From: Flavobacteriales bacterium
GTDB taxonomy: Bacteria > Bacteroidota > Bacteroidia > UBA10329
Assembly (NCBI GenBank): GCA_016124845.1
Contig: WGMW01000027.1
Location: 1-64,000, forward strand
Reading direction: 5' to 3'
DNA length: 64,000 nt
Part shown: piece by piece, positions 1 to 8,040 of the stretch
How the letters are laid out: each line of letters begins with the position of its first letter
Numbering within the stretch: the first letter of the stretch is position 1
The notes under the pieces: generated by a model
What the model was told of the DNA's origin: nothing
What the model saw: only the letters and a program-made list of their open reading frames with translations
Database searches by the model: none
Position numbers and translations under genes: made by a program

Positions 1-81
1 ACAGATGAAATGGTGAATGAATATCTGGAGCATCACAGAAGGAGTGATGACAATGGCGGAAGCAATTTCATCATTGAGTGA
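1..81 (+). CDS. C-terminal tail of an IS200/IS605-like (REP-associated) transposase, partial
   Basis: The frame is open from the window edge and encodes 26 residues ending in a TGA at 79-81; the tail reads YLEHHRR...NFIIE. Bacteroidota IS200-type and REP-associated tyrosine transposases often finish with a YLEHH...NFI(I/L)E tail, which I recall rather than having searched. Three nucleotides after the stop come two hairpins with a common core, as expected for the right end of such an element or for REP sequences beside their transposase. Only the end of the gene is visible, so its integrity cannot be judged. The family call is moderate. Confidence 0.45.
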   Translation, partial: TDEMVNEYLEHHRRSDDNGGSNFIIE

Positions 82-83
82 AA

Positions 84-129
84 GACGACTTTCAGTCGTC
101 AATCAAACCTATGGACTTCCAGTCCATAG
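84..129. repeat. Two REP-like hairpins sharing a GACTTYCAGTC core
   Basis: Hairpin 1 (84-100) has 7-bp perfect arms (GACGACT/AGTCGTC) and a TTC loop. Hairpin 2 (109-129) has 9-bp perfect arms (CTATGGACT/AGTCCATAG) and a TCC loop. Both contain GACTT(T/C)CAGTC. They lie between the transposase tail and the convergent oxygenase gene, with no T-run, so they look more like REP or element-end hairpins than intrinsic terminators. Confidence 0.6.
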
Positions 130-133
130 TGGT

Positions 134-1138
134 TTAGTTGTTATCGTCCGGATTCGAAATTCCTCGAAACAGTTCGGGAAACACCTTGGAAACTTTCACA
201 ACCACATAATCGCCATATTTTCCTTTGAAGTCGTAAGCATTCTGGCCATCCCAACGTGAAGCGTGGTCGGCCACACTTTTTTCAAAACCGGGAATTGGTT
301 TGACGACCGCATCAAAATTGGGGTCGAAGAAGAGCGGAAAAGAGAGTCTGTTCTTACCGGATGTGTTCTTGACGCGATGAGGCGTTGATACATAAAGACC
401 ACCTGTCATGAGATCAAGCATGTCGCCAATGTTGCAAACGAATGTGTTTGCAATGGGCGGGGCAGCGATCCATTCTCCGTTCGATCTCACTTCCAATCCA
501 CCACAGTCATCTTGTTTTAAGATCGTAAGCAATCCGTAATCGGTATGTTCGCCAACGCCCCCCCAGTTCTCATCTTGCACTTCAACTTTCGGGTAGTGGA
601 AAACACGAAGGAGAATAAATGGATCTTTTGTGATGGATGATTCGAAATGATTGTGAGGAAGTTGCAAACTGAGCGCGATTCCACGAAGAACGGCATGCCC
701 AACTTTGGTCACTTCATGCATATAGGCCAGAACGGTTTCTCTCAATTCTTTTGGATCCTGTGGGAACAGATTGCCTCCATGCATCGGGGTTTTCGAGGTC
801 ACTTTAGGATGCTCGGAAGTAAGTTCGGTTCCGAAATAGAGTCCTTCTTTCTGGTCTGGTTTTCCGGAAGTGAATTCATTCCCGACAGGGAAATAACCCC
901 GCCAAGCAGAACCGCCTTTCTGCATGGCAATTTCCATCTTCTCCTTTTCAGACAGGGAGAAAAATTCTTTACTGAATTGTTCCAATTTCTCCTGTAGTGA
1001 TTCGGAGATACCATGATTCTGGATGTAAAAGAATCCATGTTCGCGACATGCTTGACGAATGCGCTTGGCCGTTTCCATGGCGCTTGCATGGTCATTCATC
1101 TCAATAAGTGGCGAAATATCGATAACCGGAATCTTCAT
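134..1138 (-). CDS. Isopenicillin N synthase-like 2-oxoglutarate/Fe(II) oxygenase
   Basis: This is a 334-residue soluble enzyme of the non-haem iron, 2-oxoglutarate-dependent oxygenase family. The N-terminal DIOX_N region (about 1-120) contains the typical REHGFFYIQNHGI stretch. The double-stranded beta-helix domain carries the iron ligands H198 and D200 (GEHTDYG) and H254 (STPHRV), and the 2-oxoglutarate-binding RLS at 264-266. The start is set at the ATG giving MKIPVIDISPL, because the longer frame adds 15 residues without family resemblance. Length is normal. The substrate cannot be read from the sequence; relatives act on small metabolites. It is divergent from the T9SS cargo gene, with about 100 bp between the starts. 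Confidence 0.85.
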   Translation of the reverse strand: MKIPVIDISPLIEMNDHASAMETAKRIRQACREHGFFYIQNHGISESLQEKLEQFSKEFFSLSEKEKMEIAMQKGGSAWRGYFPVGNEFTSGKPDQKEGLYFGTELTSEHPKVTSKTPMHGGNLFPQDPKELRETVLAYMHEVTKVGHAVLRGIALSLQLPHNHFESSITKDPFILLRVFHYPKVEVQDENWGGVGEHTDYGLLTILKQDDCGGLEVRSNGEWIAAPPIANTFVCNIGDMLDLMTGGLYVSTPHRVKNTSGKNRLSFPLFFDPNFDAVVKPIPGFEKSVADHASRWDGQNAYDFKGKYGDYVVVKVSKVFPELFRGISNPDDNN

Positions 1139-1236
1139 GTCCATCAACAAATTTGTCTCAAATGTGAACTTGGCAAAGATCAAATTTCAATGTTAGAAAT
1201 AGGATTAGTTTTACCGACAATTCTAATTCATCAACT

Positions 1237-2175
1237 ATGAAACGACACTTACTTTTCTCATTCTTCTTGCTGGCATCAGTTGAACTGTTTGCTCAATGCG
1301 TTCCTGCAACTGATTTCTCTGGTTCCGGAATCGCTTTCAGACCAACTGCGTTGCCTCCTGTTTTTGCGTGTACCGATTGCGGGGACAAAGAGGTGGTTCT
1401 CAGTCTACAGACATTTGCCGATACCACGCTGACGATCGAACTCTCGCCAGGAAATCCGTTGGATGTAACGGTATTTGCTGATCGCTTTCGTTTGGATTCG
1501 ATCGCTGGCCTGCCAGCTGGATTGAGCTACACGACAGATGCTGCTTTCGATACCACGTATGATGCGGTAGAGAATCCGTTCGGTTATTGGATAAATCCCG
1601 GTGACACGACAACTGGTTTTCAGCAGACCACAGGTTGCATCAGCATCACAGGTTCGGCTGCTGCTTGGACTGCAGCCGCAGGCGGAGGCCCGAACAGCGA
1701 TGGACTTTATCCTCTGACTGTTTTCTTGGATGCACGTGCAGCTAATTTCTCACCATCTGCCATTGGTGGATATGTGGGTTATGATGTATGGTTGACCGAT
1801 ATGGGCGTGCTTCTGGATGCCTTTGGCGATACCAATTTTACGGTTCATGGAATCCGTTTGGATGGGAACACACTTGATGTGCGCGCCAGCGGAGTAGGAA
1901 TTGACGAAGCGGATTCGGAAGGGTTTACGAAGGTTATGAATCAACCCAATCCATTTGGCTTAAGCACGGTCATCACTTTCAATTCTTCAAAAGCCAAGGC
2001 TGTTGAGTTTGCAGTATTCAACATTTTGGGAGATCAACTGGCTGCAAAAAGAATTCAGGCCAATCAAGGTGTCAACCGATTTGAGTTCGATAGAAATGGC
2101 CTACCTGCCGGTGTTTACTTCTATTCCATTTCGGATGGAAATGCGGTGATCACCAAGAAAATGGTCATTGAATAG
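1237..2175 (+). CDS. Secreted protein with T9SS type A C-terminal sorting domain
   Basis: The 312-residue product starts with a signal peptide (MKRHLLFSFFLLASVELFA-Q) and ends in a type IX secretion sorting domain (about 235-312): NQPNPFGLSTVITF, then VFNILGDQL, then the terminal LPAGVYFYSISDG...KKMVIE. These features predict export through the type IX system and attachment to, or release from, the cell surface. The central 200 residues are acidic and rich in D, T and G, with no recognised catalytic domain and CxxC-type cysteines near the N-terminus (CTDCGDK). It stands alone, ahead of a terminator. The cargo function is unknown. Confidence 0.85.
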   Translation: MKRHLLFSFFLLASVELFAQCVPATDFSGSGIAFRPTALPPVFACTDCGDKEVVLSLQTFADTTLTIELSPGNPLDVTVFADRFRLDSIAGLPAGLSYTTDAAFDTTYDAVENPFGYWINPGDTTTGFQQTTGCISITGSAAAWTAAAGGGPNSDGLYPLTVFLDARAANFSPSAIGGYVGYDVWLTDMGVLLDAFGDTNFTVHGIRLDGNTLDVRASGVGIDEADSEGFTKVMNQPNPFGLSTVITFNSSKAKAVEFAVFNILGDQLAAKRIQANQGVNRFEFDRNGLPAGVYFYSISDGNAVITKKMVIE

Positions 2176-2197
2176 GGACAATTACCGTTCATAAGGA

Positions 2198-2224
2198 AGC
2201 CTCGAGAAATCGGGGCTTTTTTTA
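2198..2224 (+). terminator. Rho-independent terminator of the T9SS cargo gene
   Basis: AGCCTCG and CGGGGCT form a 7-bp stem with one G-U wobble and an AGAAAT loop, followed by a run of seven T. It lies 22 bp after the stop and its tail touches the stop codon of the convergent transporter gene. Confidence 0.75.
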
Positions 2225-3067
2225 TGCGTTGAAATCTGCTTTCGGCTTCAAGGTTACATTCAGGATAACGCCTGCCAATACCAGTAGAATTCCTAAAAGA
2301 CCGAAAAGATCATAGCTTTCACCGAACAGGAAGTAGCCGTATGCTAATGCATAAATGGATCCCAGGTACTTCATGCTTGTTACAAGATTGGCCTTTTCCA
2401 ATTGAAGTGCTTTTGTCATAAACACCTGGCCGATCTGTGTGAAAATCCCCAACAGCAACAGTAGTAACCAATCCCAACCTATCGGGGTTACCCAGTTGAA
2501 ATAGGACAGAACCAGCATGATGGGCGTGGCCACCAAAGGAAAATATAGAACAACCACCAGCGGATGATCGGTGTCTTTTACAATTCGGATGCAATTGTAG
2601 GCCGCACCAGCAAAGAGGGCAGAGCCCAATCCGAGAAGCAGATAGAACAAAGAGACCCTTTCGTCAAACCCTTTCATAAACGCTACTCCAACAAAAGCCA
2701 ACCCGAAAAACAGCCATTGCACGGGACGCATTTTTTCGTCCAGCATGAAGATGGCGATGATGGCGGTGAAGACGGGTGAGAGGTATTGAATGGTCACGGC
2801 ACTCGCCAACGGTATATGTTGCAAAGTGATGAAGAACAGACTCAATGCCGTTACTCCGAAAACACCCCGCAACAGCAAGAATTTCCGATTGACGCCAAGC
2901 GGATTTATCTTCTTGGGAAGCAGGTAGCTCAAACTAAGAATGAGTGAAATAGCGCTTCTGAAAAGAATGAGTTCGTGTGTTGGGAGGTGATGCAGATACT
3001 TGACGCAGAGTTGCATCAACGAGAATGCAAATGTGCTGATGAGCATGAAACCGATACCGCGCGACAT
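2222..3067 (-). CDS. EamA/DMT-family permease
   Basis: The 281-residue protein has about ten hydrophobic segments in two halves of five, the layout of drug/metabolite transporters (EamA). It starts with FMLISTFAFSLMQLCVKYL, and the first half shows the RSAISLILSL and PLASAVTIQYLSPVFTAIIA stretches typical of the fold. The longest frame opens at TTG; the ATG three codons in (MSRGIGFML) is preferred. Family members export small metabolites or amino-acid derivatives across the inner membrane; the substrate cannot be inferred. It is divergent from the WD40 gene and convergent with the T9SS cargo gene. Confidence 0.85.
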   Translation of the reverse strand: MSRGIGFMLISTFAFSLMQLCVKYLHHLPTHELILFRSAISLILSLSYLLPKKINPLGVNRKFLLLRGVFGVTALSLFFITLQHIPLASAVTIQYLSPVFTAIIAIFMLDEKMRPVQWLFFGLAFVGVAFMKGFDERVSLFYLLLGLGSALFAGAAYNCIRIVKDTDHPLVVVLYFPLVATPIMLVLSYFNWVTPIGWDWLLLLLLGIFTQIGQVFMTKALQLEKANLVTSMKYLGSIYALAYGYFLFGESYDLFGLLGILLVLAGVILNVTLKPKADFNA

Positions 3068-3225
3068 GTGCCGCAAAAGTGCATATTTTCAAGTTCCACA
3101 TGCGTATTCAGGAGCAACCTTGCTTACATACCGTGCAACGAGAATTGTATTTCTCAAACTGGTTGAGCGCAGATATTTGCGGCAGATCAAAAAAATGCCT
3201 AACTATGGCTTGGTTGGTCGGGAAA

Positions 3226-4812
3226 ATGAAAAGGTACGTCTGTCTCAGTCTTTTGTTGATTTCTTCTGTGCTGAACGTTGGACAGGCTCAGAACTTAAAA
3301 CTGGAGCATATCCGTACCTTCAACGGTCATGAGCATGGCGTCAGACGCGTCATCTTTTCGCCAGACGGCATTCATTTTGCGAGTGGTGGAACGCGCGGTG
3401 AGGTATTCATCTGGACCATTGATGGCGAAAGCGGCAGAAAGAAATTGGAGGGGCATTATGGATCCATCAACGATCTCCACTACTCTGAGGATGGAAAATA
3501 TCTGGTGTCTGCGGGAGAGGATGGACAGGTGAAGGTCTGGGATGCCATTACAGGTTATTGCCTACAGCGGATCGTGAGTCCAACGCCCCCTGAGAGTCCC
3601 GTGAACAAGGTCAATTTTGCGCTGGTCTCTTCTGGAATGGGAATGGTGTATTTCGGAGGCACGAACAAGTTCCTGAGTAAAGTTGCGCTGAAAAGTGAGG
3701 AAGATCCTGAGGTGATCTATAAAGACCCCAAGGAGTCGATCAGATGTGGAATTCTGAGCCCAGACGGCAAGGAACTGATCTTTGCTGCCGGACAATATCT
3801 GATGGCTTTGGATCTGAGATCCGGAGAAGTACAAAGAGAGTACAATACCGGTTCGTGTCTCATCAACGCATTGGAGTTTTCTGATGACGGAGAGCGTTTA
3901 TTGACCTGGTGCGATAATTCGCGGGTCGATATGCGCGACCCTTCCAATTTTTATCTCATTACAAGTTTCCGGTCTGGAAGCAGCGGAAGGAAATTCAGCA
4001 ATTTGGCATTTACAGAAGATGGCAAGTACGTGGTCACGGGAGACCATGCCTCACGCTTCAATGTTTGGGATCTGAGTAAGAAACAATTGGTACTTGACCA
4101 AGGAGCTGAGCAAGGGACAATCCTTTCGTTCGACCTTGACAATGGCCCGAATTACATCCTGTCAGGTAGTTTGGACAAAAGCATAAAGCTTTGGAGGATC
4201 GTGGAAGATGTTCCGGAAGAAGAACCCAAGAAGAAAGGAAAGAAGGTAGAACCTGTTGAAGAACAAGTGGAGCCGGAAGTAGAGATCGTTCAGTATGCAG
4301 AACCTGTGGAGGACGTTCCTCAGGATGTGAAAAAAGGTCCTACCAACATCAACGTGGTGCTGAAAGAACCGGAAAAGATTGAAACATACGAACCAGTGAA
4401 ACCAGAAGACCGCGTGGACCTGGAAGTGGAATCGGTCAAAAACAATCGGAGGGTGAAACCTATACGCAAGGAGCATCGGCTTGTGATGAGCGGACACCAG
4501 CTGACCTTCAATATCTGGGATGCGCAGGTGGTCGATGGTGATATTGTCTCCATTTATGTTGGTGACGAGTGCATTGTAAAGGAGTACAGCATTACGGCAG
4601 AGAAGAAAACGGTGACCTACGATGCTTCGCGATTCAATAAGATCTACATCTATTTGCACGCGCACAACTTGGGAACGCAGCCGCCCAATACGGTTACAAT
4701 GACCATTTCTGATGGCATTTCAACGCATTCCGTAGAGCTTCGGTCCGACCTTTCAGGCTCTTCGGCTTTGGAGATCGTTTTCCAAGACCCTGTGGAGAGC
4801 GAAGAGAAGTGA
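3226..4812 (+). CDS. Exported WD40-repeat protein with a C-terminal beta-sandwich-like domain
   Basis: The 528-residue protein has a signal peptide (MKRYVCLSLLLISSVLNVGQA), about seven WD40 repeats in residues 30-340 (for example HEHGVRRVIFSPDG, LVSAGEDGQVKVWD, ILSGSLDKSIKLWR), a charged Pro/Glu/Lys linker, and a C-terminal domain of about 110 residues (WDAQVVDGDIVSIYVG...LHAHNLGTQPPNTVTMTI). I know that last domain from other Bacteroidota envelope proteins, where it is of unknown function. The ATG at 3226 is chosen because it opens the signal peptide; 3205 is an in-frame alternative. GATATTTG at 3172-3179 is a likely -7 element. The gene abuts the OmpA gene tail to tail with no intervening base, suggesting a shared envelope role. 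WD40 propellers are protein-interaction scaffolds. Confidence 0.8.
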   Translation: MKRYVCLSLLLISSVLNVGQAQNLKLEHIRTFNGHEHGVRRVIFSPDGIHFASGGTRGEVFIWTIDGESGRKKLEGHYGSINDLHYSEDGKYLVSAGEDGQVKVWDAITGYCLQRIVSPTPPESPVNKVNFALVSSGMGMVYFGGTNKFLSKVALKSEEDPEVIYKDPKESIRCGILSPDGKELIFAAGQYLMALDLRSGEVQREYNTGSCLINALEFSDDGERLLTWCDNSRVDMRDPSNFYLITSFRSGSSGRKFSNLAFTEDGKYVVTGDHASRFNVWDLSKKQLVLDQGAEQGTILSFDLDNGPNYILSGSLDKSIKLWRIVEDVPEEEPKKKGKKVEPVEEQVEPEVEIVQYAEPVEDVPQDVKKGPTNINVVLKEPEKIETYEPVKPEDRVDLEVESVKNNRRVKPIRKEHRLVMSGHQLTFNIWDAQVVDGDIVSIYVGDECIVKEYSITAEKKTVTYDASRFNKIYIYLHAHNLGTQPPNTVTMTISDGISTHSVELRSDLSGSSALEIVFQDPVESEEK

Positions 4813-5676
4813 TCACTTTTTCAAGATCTTTATCTCTACCCTTCGGTTGCGCTGACGGTCGGTTTCGGTCATTTCAGGTTTCACCAACGGACGGCCTCCC
4901 GCAAAACCCCGATAACTCATTCTTTCAGGCTCAATGCCTGCCAGCACCAACTGATTGAAGATGTATTCGGAACGGTTGAATGAAAGGCTGTAAGTTCCCG
5001 TGTTCACATCCAAGCCGTCCAATGTGTCGAGTTTGCAACAGATGTGACCTTGGATCTCAATTTCCATGGTCGGATTCTCTTTCAGTATCTGCGCAAGCCG
5101 CTCCAGTTCGGGCAATGCCGCTGGAATGAGATAATGTCTTCCAGGAAAGAAGTTCAGGTTGCGCAGCACAACTGTCTGTCCGACCTCTGCACGGACCAAG
5201 AGGTCCGAATCTGTCTTTAGAGCATCCGATTGCGGTTCTTCTATTGCAATCGGTTCTGTTTTTTCTATAGGTTTTGCGGTTGGTTTTGGCTTTATCGAAA
5301 CCATCACATCCACGCGCCTGTCTTTTGGGTTTCTTCTTGCATCCTCAAATTGTTCTGCTTCCGACTCGCCTTTTGCATCAGTAATACTCATTCTATAGTG
5401 GAACTTGCCCTGTCTTTCCAGCAGGTCGGCTACCGTTTTCGCACGTTCTTCAGAGAGTTTCTGATTGTAACCATTGGAACCCAGATGGTCGGTAAAACCG
5501 ATGACCTCTACTTTGGTGGCGGTGTCTGAAAATGTATTCAGCCATGTCATCAGTTCTTCTTCCTGTGCGTTCGAAACCTCATAGCTGTCATGCTCAAAAA
5601 ACACCGAATGCTTCTTGGGTTGTGCAAGAAGATTCAAGCAGAGAAATAGGAGGGAAGCGGTGGGTAGAAGTTTCAT
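4813..5676 (-). CDS. Periplasmic protein with two OmpA-like peptidoglycan-binding domains
   Basis: The 287-residue protein has a signal peptide (MKLLPTASLLFLCLNLLA) and two OmpA C-terminal-type domains: one at about 25-130 (VFFEHDSYEVSN...VIGFTDHLGSNGYNQKLSEERAKTV...RRVDVMV) and one at about 165-287 (LRNLNFFPGRHYLI...IEIQGHICC...NRSEYIFNQLVLAGI...RNRRVEIKI). A Pro/Glu-rich linker joins them. Such domains bind diaminopimelate in peptidoglycan. The second domain has a CC pair where the usual motif is HTD, so its binding may be altered. Tandem OmpA domains with no barrel imply a soluble periplasmic tether. It is convergent with the WD40 protein. Confidence 0.85.
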   Translation of the reverse strand: MKLLPTASLLFLCLNLLAQPKKHSVFFEHDSYEVSNAQEEELMTWLNTFSDTATKVEVIGFTDHLGSNGYNQKLSEERAKTVADLLERQGKFHYRMSITDAKGESEAEQFEDARRNPKDRRVDVMVSIKPKPTAKPIEKTEPIAIEEPQSDALKTDSDLLVRAEVGQTVVLRNLNFFPGRHYLIPAALPELERLAQILKENPTMEIEIQGHICCKLDTLDGLDVNTGTYSLSFNRSEYIFNQLVLAGIEPERMSYRGFAGGRPLVKPEMTETDRQRNRRVEIKILKK

Positions 5677-5716
5677 CAGATAGCAGAACGGGAAATTGAA
5701 GTGAAAATTATTTCTG

Positions 5717-7132
5717 CTACTTCCCGCGTCCCATCATAACCGTTTGGACGGTGTAAATCAGGATTTTGATGTCCACCAAAAGACTCATGTTCTCAATGTA
5801 AAGCAGATCGAATTTCATCCGTCTGATCATCTGATCTACATTTTCTGCGTAGCCGTATTTTACCATTCCCCAAGAGGTGATTCCGGGTTTTACTTTCAGC
5901 AGATGCTTGTAATGTGGAGCTTTCAGCACGATCTGATCGATGAAGTGCTGCCTTTCTGGCCGCGGGCCGACAAGGCTCATGTCTCCAATAAGCACATTGT
6001 AGAACTGTGGAATTTCATCCAAACGAACTTTCCGCATAAACCGACCGAATGATGTAATGCGTGGGTCGTGATCGCTGGAAAGCGCTGGCCCCATTTTTTC
6101 GGCATCCACCACCATGGATCGAAACTTGTAGATCATGAACGGTTTTCCTCCTTTCCCGATGCGTTCCTGTGCATAGAAAATCGGGCCGGGGCTGCTCAGT
6201 TTTACGAACAATGACGTAGCCAGATAAACTGGGCTGAGCACGATCAAGGCAAGTGATGACAGAACGATGTCTCCAGCGCGTTTGGTCACCTGCTGCCATG
6301 GCGCCATGATGTCTTGCGTGACCTGGATCAATGGCGTGCCGTAAATGGAATCCATTCTTACAGAACCCGAAAGGATGTCGTACATGTCGGGAATCACTTT
6401 GACAATGACATCCGTTCCTTCCAATTCGTTGAGAATATGCTGCAGGTCTTGATGCTCGCTCGATTCCAATGCAATGATCACCTCTTCGATGCGGTGTTCT
6501 TGGATCACTTCTTGCAATTTGTCCTGATCACCCAGAAATGGTAGGTGATCTTCCAGCGGATAGCTTTCGCGCTTCTTCACGCGGATAAAACCTTTGAAAA
6601 GGTTGCCCGATGCCTGCTGCTGATTTTCCAGTTCCTGAAAGAGTTCCACGGCATTGGCATCGCTTCCTATCATCAGCGTTGGGAAACCTATCTCTCTGCG
6701 ATGGATCTTTCCTGCCGTGATGGAGGAGAGCATGAAACGGACCAGAAACGTTAGTGTAAAATGAAGCCCGAACAGCACCGCATACGATTGATAATACGTG
6801 CGATGGTTCAGCACCACATCATCCAAAATAAGGGCAAAAAACAGGAAGGTGACACCGATGACCGTACTGAGAATTGTCTGGAAAAACTCCTTCAGTCTGG
6901 ATTTGCGATAAACCTTGCGATAGGTGCCAAGAACGGTATAGAAAAGCAGCCAGAATATCGGTATCAGCACCAGCCCCTGAATGAACCGCTGATCCATTTC
7001 CACCAAGATCTGAATGCCGTATTTGCTGCTTTCTACAAATGCTTTTCGGTAGTAGAAGAAAAGGCTCCAAGCCACCGAAGCGGCAATCCAATCAAAAAGG
7101 ATGTATTTGAACGTCTGTAGCCTTCGGTTCAT
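5717..7132 (-). CDS. Undecaprenyl-phosphate sugar phosphotransferase (exopolysaccharide initiation)
   Basis: The 471-residue protein has four to five N-terminal membrane helices (about 10-150), a central nucleotide-binding-like CoA_binding_3 region (about 150-260) and a C-terminal Bac_transf catalytic domain (about 280-471). The signature blocks are present: KRAGDIVLSSLALI, FYAQERIGKGGKPF, YKFRSM, RLDEIPQFYNVLIGDMSLVG and GPRPE. Enzymes of the WbaP/WcaJ type move a sugar-1-phosphate from a UDP-sugar to undecaprenyl phosphate, the first membrane step of capsule or exopolysaccharide synthesis. The start is the ATG at 7130-7132, overlapping the stop of the upstream lipoprotein gene as TGATG, so translation is probably coupled. 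Which sugar is used is not readable. Confidence 0.9.
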   Translation of the reverse strand: MNRRLQTFKYILFDWIAASVAWSLFFYYRKAFVESSKYGIQILVEMDQRFIQGLVLIPIFWLLFYTVLGTYRKVYRKSRLKEFFQTILSTVIGVTFLFFALILDDVVLNHRTYYQSYAVLFGLHFTLTFLVRFMLSSITAGKIHRREIGFPTLMIGSDANAVELFQELENQQQASGNLFKGFIRVKKRESYPLEDHLPFLGDQDKLQEVIQEHRIEEVIIALESSEHQDLQHILNELEGTDVIVKVIPDMYDILSGSVRMDSIYGTPLIQVTQDIMAPWQQVTKRAGDIVLSSLALIVLSPVYLATSLFVKLSSPGPIFYAQERIGKGGKPFMIYKFRSMVVDAEKMGPALSSDHDPRITSFGRFMRKVRLDEIPQFYNVLIGDMSLVGPRPERQHFIDQIVLKAPHYKHLLKVKPGITSWGMVKYGYAENVDQMIRRMKFDLLYIENMSLLVDIKILIYTVQTVMMGRGK

Positions 7133-8001
7133 CAATGCACCAATCGGATGTTATCGATGTATACGTACGCTTCACCCTCCAAACCATCATCGCGGAAAAA
7201 ACCGAAATACGGCCGATGCTCGTAAAAGTTTGGATTGTTACCCTTAGCATCCGTTAGATTTATGTAAATATGGTTCCATTCTTCCTTTGGGTTTAGAAAA
7301 ATGATGGGTTGTTGAGTTATGTTCCCTGGTGATGTACTGTAAAGTCCGAACGCAAAGGAATTATTGCAGCGGTAGGTGAATTCGATCATGGCAGGTGTAC
7401 TCACGTCACCCAAACTCAACGGATCGCCACCTTTTTTACACTCTATAAAAGTTTCGTCTGCGCCAAGTGAAAGTTTGATGGATTGGCCATCGTAAGCTTC
7501 TGACCCTGAAACACGTGTCAATGTTCCTTGGCTGTTGGGACTGTTCAATGTCAATGTCAGTCCGCCATTGTCAAAATCCTCCAGCCAATCGAAGGTTACC
7601 CAATCCTTGAATTTGAGCGTTGGGTTGATGTGTATGACGCTGTCTGGGAAAAGTTCCACATCATGCAGATAATCTTCGGTATAGAAGTAAGGAATGCGTG
7701 TGGCCACCTGTCCGTTCAGTTTTACACCGCCTTGGATGCGGATACTGGTAACGCCATCTTTCAGTATCGGAAACGTGGCAGGCAGTTCGTAGATGCCCAC
7801 CATCTTTTCCTCTTCAAAAAGCCAAGCATCGGTAAAATTCTGAACTGGATTGCCTTGTCCGGCACTCACCTGCAAGCGAATGGAATCTACGCGAATAAAG
7901 GATGGGATCTTTTCTTTCGGGTTGATGATATCGCAGGATGATGAGCTCAATATCACCATCGAAAAGAATAAAACGAAGAAAAGAGACGATCGGGTATTCA
8001 T
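7132..8001 (-). CDS. Lipoprotein with carbohydrate-binding-like beta-sandwich
   Basis: The 289-residue protein has a lipoprotein signal (MNTRSSLFFVLFFSMVILSSSSC), so it is anchored in the envelope by Cys23. The C-terminal half is beta-rich (DWLEDFDNGGLTLTLNSP...SEAYDGQSIKLSL...YIDNIRLVH) and resembles the jelly-roll layout of carbohydrate-binding or discoidin-like modules, although I cannot name a family. Its stop codon overlaps the start of the sugar-transferase gene, so it is probably made in the same operon and may work in exopolysaccharide export or surface attachment. That role is inference. Confidence 0.65.
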   Translation of the reverse strand: MNTRSSLFFVLFFSMVILSSSSCDIINPKEKIPSFIRVDSIRLQVSAGQGNPVQNFTDAWLFEEEKMVGIYELPATFPILKDGVTSIRIQGGVKLNGQVATRIPYFYTEDYLHDVELFPDSVIHINPTLKFKDWVTFDWLEDFDNGGLTLTLNSPNSQGTLTRVSGSEAYDGQSIKLSLGADETFIECKKGGDPLSLGDVSTPAMIEFTYRCNNSFAFGLYSTSPGNITQQPIIFLNPKEEWNHIYINLTDAKGNNPNFYEHRPYFGFFRDDGLEGEAYVYIDNIRLVH

Positions 8002-8040
8002 ACCGTGCATGCTGGTGGCAACGGACGCGAAGTTAACTTA

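Noticed and set aside
17-259. 80-codon frame at the left edge
   Set aside because: It crosses both hairpins and the end of the oxygenase gene in another frame; the frame with the transposase-like tail fits better.
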